This document shows, in pieces, positions 35,770 through 44,446 of a stretch of DNA of 64,000 nucleotides; position 1 is the stretch's first letter, and each line of letters opens with the position of its first letter. The notes under the pieces were generated by a model, which made no database searches, was not told the origin of the DNA, and saw only the letters and a list, made by a program, of their open reading frames with translations. The DNA is from Neolewinella agarilytica (GTDB lineage Bacteria; Bacteroidota; Bacteroidia; Chitinophagales; Saprospiraceae). Where the stretch lies: assembly GCF_900110645.1 (NCBI RefSeq), contig NZ_FOFB01000003.1, forward strand, positions 124,001 to 188,000. The letters run 5' to 3'. A program made the position numbers and the translations under genes.

Positions 35770-36936
35770 ATGAAGTACTCTTTCTACCTGCTACTCTTCC
35801 TGTTTACCTTCTCTTTATCCGCTCAGGAAAAGGGAGGAGGAATGGAATTCGTGGAAAAACCATTCGAAGAGCTTCTGGCGCAGGCCAAAGCGGAAGATAA
35901 GGTGATCTTCATCGATGCCTACACGACCTGGTGCGGGCCCTGCAAAATGATGGCGGCTAAAATCTTTCCGGATGCCACGGTAGGAACGGTTTACAACGAG
36001 CGTTTTATCAACGCTAAGTTTGACATGGAAAAAGGAGAAGGCCCTGCGCTCGCCAGGCGCTACAATGTAGTGGCTTATCCCACCTACCTTTTCGTGGACG
36101 GCAACGGTGATATCGTGCACAAGGGGCTGGGGTACATCCCGCAGGATAAATTTCTTGCCCTGGCTGATGTTGCCGTAAGCGATAATAACCTCGGTGCACT
36201 AAACGCACGCTATAAGGCTGGTGAGCGTAGTCCCGAATTTGTGAAAATGTACGCGCAAACCCTGACCGATGTTTATGAGCAGGAGCGGGCCGGAGAGGTT
36301 ATCTCGGTTTATTTGGATTCAGAGAAAGATTGGTCCAGTCCCGAAATAATGACGATGATTCTCGATAACCCCGGTGAGCCCGGTGATAAGCGAATGATTT
36401 ATCTCGTAGAACATGCAGATGCGGCCATTAAGACGGCGGGTAGCGCCAGCTATATGATGACGATGCAGCGCTCCCTGATTACTAAATATATGAGAGATGC
36501 AGGCGTCCGGGCGCTACCCCCGGCGGAAAAAATGGAAACTGTTTATACGAAGTGGGCCGCTCCGATCAGAGGTCGCCTGATGGCGCACTACGGAATGCTG
36601 CACGCTGAGCAGAGCCGGGATATGGACGCTTACGTACCCGCAGCATTAGCGTATTTCAATGCGTACCCCAGTGAAGATGCTTACGAACTGGATAAAGCTG
36701 CCTGGAGCATCTTTGAAAACAGTGAAGATATGGCTGCTCTGAAAGTAGCACTGACCTGGGCCATTAAGTCTGTGGAACTGGAAGAAAACTACAATAGCCT
36801 TGATACCCTCGCCAGATTGTATGATAAGGTGGGCAACCGGGCTAAAGCAGTTGAAACAGCTAAAAAGGCCATCGTGATCGCCAAGGAAGCGGGTGTGCCT
36901 TACGAAGACACAGAAGAACTGTTGAAGGAGAAGTAG
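35770..36936 (+). CDS. Thioredoxin-fold secreted protein with C-terminal helical domain
   Basis: 388 residues with a signal peptide (LLLFLFTFSLSAQ). Residues ~30-140 form a thioredoxin domain with the redox pair in TTWCGPCKMMAAKIF (CxxC) and a cis-Pro in VVAYPTYLFVDG. The rest is alpha-helical, TPR-like (LDTLARLYDKVGNRAKAVETAKKAI). It is probably a periplasmic disulfide reductase or isomerase for secreted, Cys-containing cargo such as the T9SS proteins nearby; that link is inference. It is convergent with the nucleoside phosphorylase; a hairpin lies between. Confidence 0.85.
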   Translation: MKYSFYLLLFLFTFSLSAQEKGGGMEFVEKPFEELLAQAKAEDKVIFIDAYTTWCGPCKMMAAKIFPDATVGTVYNERFINAKFDMEKGEGPALARRYNVVAYPTYLFVDGNGDIVHKGLGYIPQDKFLALADVAVSDNNLGALNARYKAGERSPEFVKMYAQTLTDVYEQERAGEVISVYLDSEKDWSSPEIMTMILDNPGEPGDKRMIYLVEHADAAIKTAGSASYMMTMQRSLITKYMRDAGVRALPPAEKMETVYTKWAAPIRGRLMAHYGMLHAEQSRDMDAYVPAALAYFNAYPSEDAYELDKAAWSIFENSEDMAALKVALTWAIKSVELEENYNSLDTLARLYDKVGNRAKAVETAKKAIVIAKEAGVPYEDTEELLKEK

Positions 36937-36957
36937 ACCTTCTGCCTTTTTACTGTC

Positions 36958-36991
36958 GAAGCGGTACCGGGGATATTCCCGATACCGCTTC
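36958..36991. terminator. Possible two-way terminator between convergent genes
   Basis: GAAGCGGTACCGGG (36958-36971) pairs with CCCGATACCGCTTC (36978-36991) at 13 of 14 positions around a 6-nt loop. There is no clean T run, so a weak terminator or REP-like hairpin. Confidence 0.6.
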
Positions 36992-37036
36992 CGTATTTGT
37001 GGTGTCCGGTATTATTTGGATGTTCGTTTGTAAAGC

Positions 37037-37861
37037 TTAGCCCAGCTTCTGAACGACGTCTTTCATCAGCTTGCGTAGTTTTTCTTCAACGGCTTTGACG
37101 GTCTCTATCACGTCATCCACGGTGGTAGGTTGAATCTCTGCAATGGGGAAACACTTGTTGGAGACAACGGAGATAACGAATACCGGAAGGCCGGCGTGAC
37201 GGGCTACCAGTACTTCGGGAACAGTACTCATGCCGATGCAGTCTGCGCCGATGATATTGGCCATCTTGTACTCCGCGGGCGTTTCCAGGTTGGGGCCGGC
37301 CAGGGCAAGGTAGACGCCTTCGTGACCTTTAAGACCGTGATCAGCGGCCCGTTCGATGGCCCAGGCGTTGAGCTCCCGGTCGTAGGCATGGAGCATATCC
37401 GGAAAACGTGGGCCAAGGCGCTCATCATTAGCACCCCGCAGCGGGTTTTCCGGCTGCATGTTGATGTGGTCGCGGAGGAAGATGAGGTCTCCGGCGTTAA
37501 TGTCAGCATTCACGCTGCCGGAGGCATTCGAGATAATAAGGTGCTCGATACCCAGCGCTGCAAGGACCCGGACGGGGAAGGCAAGCTGCTGCATACTGTA
37601 ACCTTCGTAATAGTGTAAGCGGCCAGCCATGGCCACGACCGGCACGCCATGCAGCGTGCCCAGAATGAGTTTGCCCCGGTGAGAGTCTACGGTAGAAGTA
37701 CAGAAATAGGGTAGGAGCCCATAGATGAACTCCCGCTCTACTACAATATCATCAGCTACAGAACTCAATCCCGTACCTAAAATGATGCCGAGCTTTGGCT
37801 TGGTAGTGGACCTTTTTTGGATGAAGGCAAGGCATTCCTGAATTTCGTTGTACAGAGACAT
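37037..37861 (-). CDS. Purine-nucleoside phosphorylase
   Basis: 274 residues of the trimeric PNP (PunA/NP-II-like) type. LGIILGTGLSSVADDI is the phosphate-binding start, HRGKLILG and MAGRLHYYEGY are conserved, and PNLETPAEYKM and MSTVPEVLVARH mark the purine/ribose site; SNKCF is near the C terminus. It converts inosine or guanosine plus phosphate to base plus ribose-1-phosphate. It is monocistronic, with a candidate -7 box (TAGTTTTG on the minus strand) at 37880-37887. Confidence 0.93.
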   Translation of the reverse strand: MSLYNEIQECLAFIQKRSTTKPKLGIILGTGLSSVADDIVVEREFIYGLLPYFCTSTVDSHRGKLILGTLHGVPVVAMAGRLHYYEGYSMQQLAFPVRVLAALGIEHLIISNASGSVNADINAGDLIFLRDHINMQPENPLRGANDERLGPRFPDMLHAYDRELNAWAIERAADHGLKGHEGVYLALAGPNLETPAEYKMANIIGADCIGMSTVPEVLVARHAGLPVFVISVVSNKCFPIAEIQPTTVDDVIETVKAVEEKLRKLMKDVVQKLG

Positions 37862-37879
37862 ATTGGTATGGGTAAATTA

Positions 37880-37887
37880 CAAAACTA
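37880..37887 (-). promoter_or_regulatory. Candidate -7 box of the PNP gene
   Basis: Minus-strand TAGTTTTG fits TAnnTTTG, 18 bp from the start codon; the -33 element is not convincing. Confidence 0.38.
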
Positions 37888-38035
37888 GGTAAGATAAGCG
37901 AATAGCGATGTGTTTTAGTTTTTTAACTGCTATATTTAGAGTTCTATACTGTGATTTCTAAAAGTGTTGAAATTAGTAATTGGCTAATGTGGTTTTTTTT
38001 CACTTCTGAGGCGACTCAGGAAAAATACCCATGTT

Positions 38036-38980
38036 ATGAACAATCCAGTTCTTTTTTTAACCTCCTTCTTATTTCTTATTGGCTCTAGCTCGATCCTGTC
38101 AGCTCAATGTACCGCTTCCACGGCTGCGGAGTTTGCGGCTTGTTTGCCCAATCCTGCCGATGGCATCATCATGGTTACGGCTGATATGGACGTTCCTGGT
38201 CCTCTTGATCTTAGTGGAGTTACGGTAGACCTTGGAAATCAGGTCAACCTTACGCTCCCTGCAGAGACAGTGGTAGATGCCTCTACATCCTTTGTCACGG
38301 GAACGGGTAATACCGACTTGACGGTAATCGTCGGAGGAACGCCCTATTCATTCGGTAAAAATGGTTCCCCGGATCTTGATGACCTCAATGCAGAAATGGT
38401 TGGGGGAGCAACAACGCTTGGTGAAGCCGCCGAATTAGCAAACGGAGTCTTACCTGTTTCTCTCCTTTCTTTTGATGCACGGGTTATGGCTAAAAAAGTA
38501 ATGCTTACCTGGGTTGTCGCGGAGGAATTCGAGAATGAATCCTTTGAGATTTCAATAAGTAATGACGGCTTTAGCTTTCAGCCCGTAACAATTGTTGATG
38601 GCCGTGGAAGCGCGTTTACAACGCAATCTTACGAAGTGAGTGATGTCCCGGCATTCTCCGGAAACGTTTACTACCGCCTGACGCAGCGGGACTTTAGTGG
38701 CGCAAACCGGGAGCTTGGTATTCGGAGCGTTCGCTGGGAAGCGGATGCTGCTTCAGGGTTGAGTGTATTCCCTAACCCTGGCAAAGCTGGTCAAACGATT
38801 CGTCTTCAGGGCGTAGCGGAGGCATCCCGGGTTGACCTTCTCGGAATGAACGGTCAGGTATTGCGACAGTTAACGGTGGAAAGCGGTCAGACGATCGTTC
38901 CGAATGATATTGCTGCAGGAGTTTACCTCCTACGTGTTCCGGGTAAAGAAATAAAGCCCGTTCGCCTGGTGATTAAATAA
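38036..38980 (+). CDS. Small secreted T9SS cargo protein
   Basis: 314 residues. Signal SFLFLIGSSSILSAQ, then a Ser/Thr-rich N-terminal half of unknown fold. Residues ~140-225 (LPVSLLSFDARVMAKKVMLTW ... YYRLTQRDFSG) are the FN3-like module that commonly precedes T9SS tails. The C-terminal ~75 residues (GLSVFPNPGKAGQ ... GVYLLRVPG) are a type A sorting domain. It is secreted across the outer membrane; the function is unknown. A strong terminator follows. Confidence 0.87.
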   Translation: MNNPVLFLTSFLFLIGSSSILSAQCTASTAAEFAACLPNPADGIIMVTADMDVPGPLDLSGVTVDLGNQVNLTLPAETVVDASTSFVTGTGNTDLTVIVGGTPYSFGKNGSPDLDDLNAEMVGGATTLGEAAELANGVLPVSLLSFDARVMAKKVMLTWVVAEEFENESFEISISNDGFSFQPVTIVDGRGSAFTTQSYEVSDVPAFSGNVYYRLTQRDFSGANRELGIRSVRWEADAASGLSVFPNPGKAGQTIRLQGVAEASRVDLLGMNGQVLRQLTVESGQTIVPNDIAAGVYLLRVPGKEIKPVRLVIK

Positions 38981-39065
38981 GTGCAGATCAGCCTACTTAA
39001 AACAATGGGGACTATCCCTGATCCTGAAAGTGATGACTGTGTTTTAAAGAGTTGACAAGACTTTA

Positions 39066-39126
39066 AGCGATCAACGGACTGCATTCAGAAGGAAGAGTTC
39101 TGAATGCGGTCCGCTGATCGCTTTTT
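39066..39126 (+). terminator. Long rho-independent terminator
   Basis: A ~25-bp nearly perfect stem: AGCGATCA...GCATTCAGAA (39066-39090), a 7-nt loop, then TTCTGAATGC...TGATCGCT (39098-39122), followed by TTTTT. Confidence 0.9.
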
Positions 39127-39223
39127 ATAGGGGCTATTTAACCAAGCGATTGGAAAAAGTGCTTGAACAGGCGGCCAATACTTACGGTGATGCACAACCT
39201 GCCTGGGGATGTCTATACAGGAT

Positions 39224-39982
39224 TTATTTTCCCCCAAACCGCAGCCCCCCGCAGAGAATCCCCGCCGCAACGGCAGCGTTCAGGCTCTCTGCCTGCCGCC
39301 CCGGAGCGGGCGGAATGGTTAACCATCTTTGCACCTGCGTCCGCGCCGCCTGACTCACCCCCGGGCCTTCCGCGCCGATGACGAGCAAGCCTTGCTTTGG
39401 TGCCTGCAGCTCGTAGATGTTCTCACCATTCAAATCTGCGCCGAAGACGGGCAACTCCGGGAACCGCTCCGTAATCTCCTGCAACTGCCCCTGACGAAAA
39501 TGTACCCGCAGGAAGGAGCCCATCGAGGCCTGCACACTTTTGCTGTTGTACAGATCAGCCGTACCCGGGCCACCGATGACGTGGTGGAAGCCGAACCAGT
39601 CCGCAATGCGCAATAATGCCCCCAGGTTGCTGGGTGACTGGATGCCATCCAGGTAAAGAGACCAGCCCTCTGCGATGGAGGCTGGTAATTGCTCTGCCTC
39701 CCGGGGGATGTCCACCACGGCCAAAACCTGATTGGCGGTCTTCAATTGGGAGATTCTACCCAATTCTTTTGGGGTAACGGTCGTTAATGGAACGCCGGGA
39801 TCACCGGGTAACTCCGCTACCCATGACTCGAGCGCATAGAGGTGGTCAACGACGTATCGGGACTGCCCCAACAGTTCTTCCACAATACGTCCCCCTTCGG
39901 CGGTGAATTTGTGGTAGTTTTGCCTAACTTTTTTCTGACGAAGGCTGCTTATGAACTTAATGGTACCGGAGCTGATGGGCAT
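39224..39982 (-). CDS. TrmH/SpoU-family RNA methyltransferase
   Basis: 252 residues from the ATG at 39982. The C-terminal SPOUT knot is clear: YLDGIQSPSNLGALLRIADW is motif 1 and LLVIGAEGPGVSQAARTQV ... ESLNAAVAAGI is motifs 2-3 with the SAM pocket. The N-terminal part (QKKVRQNYHKFTAEGGRIV) is the substrate-binding domain of 23S rRNA 2'-O-methyltransferases of the RlmB/TrmH group. The chosen start overlaps the divergent start of tamL, so the two genes share their 5' ends head to head by 8 bp. One dispersed-motif copy encodes AARTQVQ inside the SPOUT domain. Confidence 0.9.
   Translation of the reverse strand: MPISSGTIKFISSLRQKKVRQNYHKFTAEGGRIVEELLGQSRYVVDHLYALESWVAELPGDPGVPLTTVTPKELGRISQLKTANQVLAVVDIPREAEQLPASIAEGWSLYLDGIQSPSNLGALLRIADWFGFHHVIGGPGTADLYNSKSVQASMGSFLRVHFRQGQLQEITERFPELPVFGADLNGENIYELQAPKQGLLVIGAEGPGVSQAARTQVQRWLTIPPAPGRQAESLNAAVAAGILCGGLRFGGK
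39330..39347 (+). repeat. Dispersed 19-bp motif, copy 12 (spacer TCC)
   Basis: TGCACCTGCGTCCGCGCC exact. In the methyltransferase gene, read antisense as AARTQVQ. Confidence 0.75.
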
Positions 39983-42470
39983 ACTGGCGCGAAGTTTGCG
40001 CCTGGTTGGGCCAGCCATACTACTGGCGGCCTTCCTGGCGTCCTGCAATACTACCAAATATCTGGCGCCTAATCAGGAACTACTGGTCTCGCAGCGGGTA
40101 AAAATAGAGAAAGGGGCCACATTGACTAACCGGGCGGACATTACCTACGAGCTTTCCACCATTGCCAAACAGCAGCCCAACGGTAATTTCCTTTTCTTAT
40201 GGCCCCGGGAATATTTCTACCTCGATAACGACAAACCACGGGACACCACCCGCATTGATCGCTTCCTGCGCAGAACCATCGGGCAGGAGCCAGCGATCTA
40301 TAGTGATAGTCTTAGCCGCCGTTCGGTAGCCGCCATGACGGACTACCTGCGCTACCTCGGTTATTTCAACGCAACGGCTTACCACGAAGCTGATCGGGGT
40401 AAAAAACGCAAAGTAAACCTGATTTATCACATACAGCCAGGCCGTCGGTTCATCATTGATTCGGTGGTCTTCGCCAGCCCGGATCCCTTAATTGACAGCC
40501 TGCTGGAGGAAGCCCAGCAAGAAACTTTATTGGTAAGTGGAGAGCCGCTTGACCTCAATAAGTTTGATCAGGAAAAAGCCCGACTCGGGAATTACCTGAA
40601 TAACCACGGCTACGCCTTCTTTACGGCGACCAACTTCGATAAGCTGGAGATTGACACCAGCCGCCGGTCAGGTTATGCCGATGTGTTTTTCAACGTGTTG
40701 CCACCGGAGCAAGAGGAAAACTACAAGCGCTATCGGGTAGGAGAAATACTGGTGTTGACGGATGTAAACCCTCTGGCCATTGACCGGGGGACGTTTTTAC
40801 TGGATACCATCATTGACGGCGTACGGTTTGCCTCCGATAAGAAGGAGTTTAAAATGCGACCGGAACTGTTGCGTAAAAATATTTTTCTGAAACCCGGAGA
40901 ATTGTTCAAGCGGGAGAACCTGGAAAAAACAAGGCTTTCGCTAAACGGGCTGGGGATTTACCGCTTTGTGAGGATTAACTCCAAAATTGAAGGAGATGGC
41001 AGTGAGGTCATCAATTACCAGATACAGCTAACGCCAAGTGAGCGCATGTCTGTTGGTGCTGATCTGGACGTCAGTTACACCGACCGCAGTGGCCCGGTTC
41101 GGGCCGGAAACCTTGTTGGTCTGAGTGTTCGGCCCAGCTTTCAAAACCGAAATCTGCTCGGGGGGGCAGAGTTACTCGTCACCAGCCTTCGGGCGGGGGT
41201 GGAAATTAACCCGGGCTTCGGGTCGAGGAGGGGCGCTTTTTTCAATACGATCGACCTGGGAGCGGATGTAAGCCTGTATTTACCCCGGTTTAAAGATTTT
41301 GGCTTTTACCGGCTGATGAATAAGTTGCCGGCCCCCTGGGGAGGTAAAATGGTTTCCGATGGTTTGCTCAGCCAGCTACGGGAACGTGCGAACACCCGCT
41401 ACAGTCTGGGCTATGAATATCTGCTGATTCGAAATTTTTACTCCTACACGATCTTCAACGCCAGCCTGGGCTATGACTTCCGACGGTCAGCAACTACCCG
41501 CTATCGAATTAATCACCTGGCCATTAATATTCTTGATCCCGTAACGGAGCCGCAGTTTAATGCTATCCTGAGAGAAAATCAGTTCCTGGAACGGAGCTTT
41601 GGGGAACAGTACTTTTTTTCTGTACTGTTCCGGAATATTGAATACAGCCGGGTAGGGCGGTCGGATCATAAAGGAAGGTCGATTACGTTTAACGGGCAAT
41701 TTGAGGTGGCCGGGGCAGAAGTGTCAGCGCTCAATGGGCTGCTGAATGTTTTCCGGGAAGACGATACCATTCTAACTCCAAAACAAGGGGCCACTTTTTC
41801 AAAGTACTACCTCGGGATAGCGGACGTCCGCTTTTACAAAAACTATACCCCCCTGAGCAGTTTCGCCACTCGATTCCTGGCTGCTGCGGCTAAGCCCTTT
41901 GACGGTAATGACGAAGTGCCTTATGTGAAGCAATTTTTCGTCGGAGGAGCCAATTCCATGCGGGCCTGGGCACCGCGTGGGCTGGGGCCGGGAGGCTACG
42001 TGGATACGCTCAGCCTGGACACGGACAATAACCTGCGCTTGTTTCAAACGGGGGACCTGCGCCTGGAACTCAATCTGGAATATCGCTTCCCCATTGCCTC
42101 CTTCTTTCGGGGAGCCATTTTTGCGGACATTGGCAACATCTGGACCCTGGACGATGATGAAGACGGCGGGCGACCCGGCTCTAAGTTTAGACTCCGTAAA
42201 GAGCTGAGTACGGATGGCAGTGTACTCTTCCAACCCTTTTACCGACAGCTGGCTATTGCGGCGGGTACCGGAATCCGGGTCGACCTCAGTTATTTCATTT
42301 TTCGACTGGATGCTGCCGTGCCGCTTCGCTACAACTATCCGAATGATGGCTTCGGAGAACCGCTTGACCGGGACAGTAATGACGTTCTGGAAAGCGATTA
42401 CTGGAGTAGCTTCAGGGGCTTCCGCTTACGGGATATTACCTTTCAGTTGGGGCTGGGGTATCCTTTTTAG
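39975..42470 (+). CDS. tamL: TamL: BamA/TamA-family outer membrane lipoprotein
   Basis: About 832 residues from the ATG at 39975; the upstream starts at 39951 and 39960 are also possible. The lipoprotein signal LAAFLASC precedes NTTKYLAPNQELL, the typical TamL start. POTRA-like repeats fill ~40-340 (RRFIIDSVVF, LLVSGEPLDLNKF, NIFLKPGELFKRENLEKTRL), and the C-terminal half is a 16-stranded barrel (QFFVGGANSMRAWAPRGLGPGGY, the conserved loop RGxGPG) ending in FQLGLGYPF. It works with TamB to build or move lipid and protein at the outer membrane. The divergent TrmH-like methyltransferase is a common neighbour; tamB itself is not next to it here. Confidence 0.9.
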   Translation: MGILARSLRLVGPAILLAAFLASCNTTKYLAPNQELLVSQRVKIEKGATLTNRADITYELSTIAKQQPNGNFLFLWPREYFYLDNDKPRDTTRIDRFLRRTIGQEPAIYSDSLSRRSVAAMTDYLRYLGYFNATAYHEADRGKKRKVNLIYHIQPGRRFIIDSVVFASPDPLIDSLLEEAQQETLLVSGEPLDLNKFDQEKARLGNYLNNHGYAFFTATNFDKLEIDTSRRSGYADVFFNVLPPEQEENYKRYRVGEILVLTDVNPLAIDRGTFLLDTIIDGVRFASDKKEFKMRPELLRKNIFLKPGELFKRENLEKTRLSLNGLGIYRFVRINSKIEGDGSEVINYQIQLTPSERMSVGADLDVSYTDRSGPVRAGNLVGLSVRPSFQNRNLLGGAELLVTSLRAGVEINPGFGSRRGAFFNTIDLGADVSLYLPRFKDFGFYRLMNKLPAPWGGKMVSDGLLSQLRERANTRYSLGYEYLLIRNFYSYTIFNASLGYDFRRSATTRYRINHLAINILDPVTEPQFNAILRENQFLERSFGEQYFFSVLFRNIEYSRVGRSDHKGRSITFNGQFEVAGAEVSALNGLLNVFREDDTILTPKQGATFSKYYLGIADVRFYKNYTPLSSFATRFLAAAAKPFDGNDEVPYVKQFFVGGANSMRAWAPRGLGPGGYVDTLSLDTDNNLRLFQTGDLRLELNLEYRFPIASFFRGAIFADIGNIWTLDDDEDGGRPGSKFRLRKELSTDGSVLFQPFYRQLAIAAGTGIRVDLSYFIFRLDAAVPLRYNYPNDGFGEPLDRDSNDVLESDYWSSFRGFRLRDITFQLGLGYPF

Positions 42471-42500
42471 TAGGCGTAGTTTCAGGAATGGAGATTTTTT

Positions 42501-42521
42501 GGGCGCGGTTGCGCAGGTGCA
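42501..42521 (-). repeat. Dispersed motif, copy 13 (spacer CAACC)
   Basis: TGCACCTGCG and GCGCCC both exact with a 5-nt spacer. Intergenic, after tamL. Confidence 0.75.
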
Positions 42522-42547
42522 AGGGGAGGATAACAATTTGCGCGAAT

Positions 42548-42675
42548 GCCCCTCGACTACCATCTCGACTCCCTTTGGTCTCCGAGCGGAGCCCGACCGG
42601 TCCCTGAGCGGATATCGAGCGACCGGAGGGAGTCGAGATAGAAGTCGAAGGGTGTGGAGGGCGTAGTCGAGGGGC
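42548..42675. repeat. REP-like composite hairpin, two nested 13-bp perfect arms
   Basis: GCCCCTCGACTAC (42548-42560) pairs with 42663-42675; ATCTCGACTCCCT (42562-42574) pairs with 42627-42639. The middle has CCGAGCGGAGCCC and GACCGGTCCCTGAGCGGA. This is the GAGCGGAGTCGA type of repeat seen in many Bacteroidota genomes (from memory). It lies in the 312-bp gap before the sterol desaturase gene. Confidence 0.75.
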
Positions 42676-42715
42676 CGTTTATACTTCGTTAGTGCAATTT
42701 GCTATACACACCAAA

Positions 42716-42757
42716 GGGGGGGGTGAAACGCCAGTAAGCGAAATTTCGCTAATTTTG
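42716..42757 (+). promoter_or_regulatory. G8 tract, 14-bp palindrome and -7 box before the sterol desaturase
   Basis: Eight G (42716-42723) lie upstream of AGCGAAATTTCGCT (42738-42751, a perfect palindrome) that runs into TAATTTTG (42750-42757), a match to TAnnTTTG, 25 bp before the ATG. Confidence 0.42.
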
Positions 42758-42782
42758 CTCTGCGTCGATCATCTTTTCCGTC

Positions 42783-43697
42783 ATGCCTGATTTCATTTTT
42801 CTGGACAACCCCGTAGCCATCCACTACGCTATCCCCGGGTTTCTGCTTCTGCTCCTGTTAGAGATAGGAGTAGCGGTTTGGCAGGACCGTGACTGGTATG
42901 AGACTAAAGATACCCTAAGCTCACTATCCATGGGGATTGGTAACGCCATCATCCGCTTGTTTACCAAGACCATTACCATCGGGGCTTTCTTTTTCCTGTA
43001 TCAATTTCGGCTTTTCGATCTGGGGCATGCCTGGTGGGTGTGGGTACTATGCTTCTTTGCCGAAGACTTAAGTTACTACGCCTTTCACCGGGGGAGCCAT
43101 TCCATCCGCTACTTCTGGGCGAGCCACGTTGTGCACCACAGTAGTGAGAAATACAACCTCTCCACGGCACTGCGGCAAACCTGGACCGGCGATCTCTCCG
43201 GCGCCTGGATCTTTAAAGCATGGATGCCACTGCTGGGCTTTCACCCCATCATGATTGCCATTTTCGGAAGCCTCAGCCTTATCTATCAGTTTTGGATACA
43301 TACTGAAGCCATTGACAAATTCTGGCGGCCCATCGAATGGTTGTTTAACACCCCCAGCCACCACCGGGTACATCACGGAAGCGACGTCGCCTACCTGGAC
43401 CGAAACCACGGTGGAGTGCTCATCATCTGGGATCGTCTTTTTGGGACCTTCACCCCGGAAAAAGAGAAACCGGTATACGGCCTGGTGAGCAACATCCATA
43501 CGCACAACCCGCTACGAATCGCGACCCATGAATGGGCCGCCATCGGGCGGGATGTTTGGTTGGCTCCGGATTGGCGGAGCCGATTAGGCTATCTCTTCGG
43601 CCCACCCGGTTGGAGCCATGATGGTAGCCGTAAGACCAGTGAGCAACTGCGACAGGAAGAGCAACAGTTAAAAAAAACAATCAAACCAGGCGGTTAA
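42783..43697 (+). CDS. Sterol desaturase / fatty acid hydroxylase family membrane protein
   Basis: 304 residues with four or five membrane segments and the three histidine boxes: HRGSHSIRYFWASHVVHH (first two boxes), then HRVHHGS, which together bind a di-iron centre. The family hydroxylates or desaturates sterols, carotenoids or fatty acids in the membrane. No terpenoid cyclase or carotenoid gene is nearby, so the substrate is unknown. Next downstream is a YagU-like gene, 54 bp away. Confidence 0.9.
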   Translation: MPDFIFLDNPVAIHYAIPGFLLLLLLEIGVAVWQDRDWYETKDTLSSLSMGIGNAIIRLFTKTITIGAFFFLYQFRLFDLGHAWWVWVLCFFAEDLSYYAFHRGSHSIRYFWASHVVHHSSEKYNLSTALRQTWTGDLSGAWIFKAWMPLLGFHPIMIAIFGSLSLIYQFWIHTEAIDKFWRPIEWLFNTPSHHRVHHGSDVAYLDRNHGGVLIIWDRLFGTFTPEKEKPVYGLVSNIHTHNPLRIATHEWAAIGRDVWLAPDWRSRLGYLFGPPGWSHDGSRKTSEQLRQEEQQLKKTIKPGG

Positions 43698-43751
43698 ACA
43701 TCGAACCTAGCCCCCCTCTCTTCGTTCTCTTAACAGACCAAAAGACCCTTC

Positions 43752-44351
43752 ATGGCCACTTCCACGCTTCAAATGATCATCGACACCGTAAAGGATGCCG
43801 CAGGGAACATTGACAGCCAGCAGATTCAGCAATTTTCCGGAGGCAAGATTGACTCCGTCGATCAATTTATGGCGAAGACAGAAAGAACCCGGGATAAGAA
43901 CTTTGGTAAAGGGTTTCTGGCGGGTGTATTGGGCGGCCTGGTGGCCGTAGGGGTGAAAATGCTCGTAGACGGAAAGATCGCCCCTAAAAGACGGCAGATC
44001 GAAGACGACTACGCCGAAGCGGCCGTCAATGCCGCCGAAGCATTTACCCACATTGACCTCACGGAGGAAGAGGAGGACATCGCTGAAACCTTTGTGGAAT
44101 TCGGCATGGGAGCCCTCATCGGTGGCGTATACGGGCTGGCCGTGGAAGCCGTTCCTGAAGTGAAAGACATGGGCCAGGACAAATTCCTGGCTACCACCCA
44201 ACAGCTGGCCCTCCCTGTTCTGGGCATAGCCCCCGCTACGGTGAAGGACGCTGCGGATGACAAGTTAGAAAAGATCGCCGGCCACGTTGCTTTCGGGGTA
44301 ACTCTGGAGATTACCCGTCGGGCCGTTCGCTATTATTTGGATGAGGACTAA
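43752..44351 (+). CDS. YagU/DUF1440-like inner membrane protein
   Basis: 199 residues. An N-terminal ~50-residue soluble part is followed by glycine-rich membrane segments (GFLAGVLGGLVAVGVKMLV, GALIGGVYGLAVEAVPEV). The ending (LPVLGIAPA, then AGHVAFGVTLEITRRAVR) closely resembles the tail of E. coli YagU (FPLMGLTPP, HLVWFWSIEIIRR). In E. coli YagU aids acid resistance; here the function is unknown. The N-terminal extension before the first membrane segment is longer than in YagU. Confidence 0.6.
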   Translation: MATSTLQMIIDTVKDAAGNIDSQQIQQFSGGKIDSVDQFMAKTERTRDKNFGKGFLAGVLGGLVAVGVKMLVDGKIAPKRRQIEDDYAEAAVNAAEAFTHIDLTEEEEDIAETFVEFGMGALIGGVYGLAVEAVPEVKDMGQDKFLATTQQLALPVLGIAPATVKDAADDKLEKIAGHVAFGVTLEITRRAVRYYLDED

Positions 44352-44446
44352 CCTTAGTCAGGCAGATTCTTAGCCTGGCCTGATGCTTTTCAGCGTATTT
44401 AGCCCGTTCTTCGCACTTCCGCTGAACTTCCTCAACTCCCCATTTC

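Noticed and set aside
36500..36525. TGCAGGCGTCCGGGCGC as a dispersed-motif copy
   Set aside because: Lacks the ACCT core; judged a chance partial match.
38981..39223. Small frames between the T9SS gene and the methyltransferase
   Set aside because: They overlap the terminator or the methyltransferase end; no protein features.
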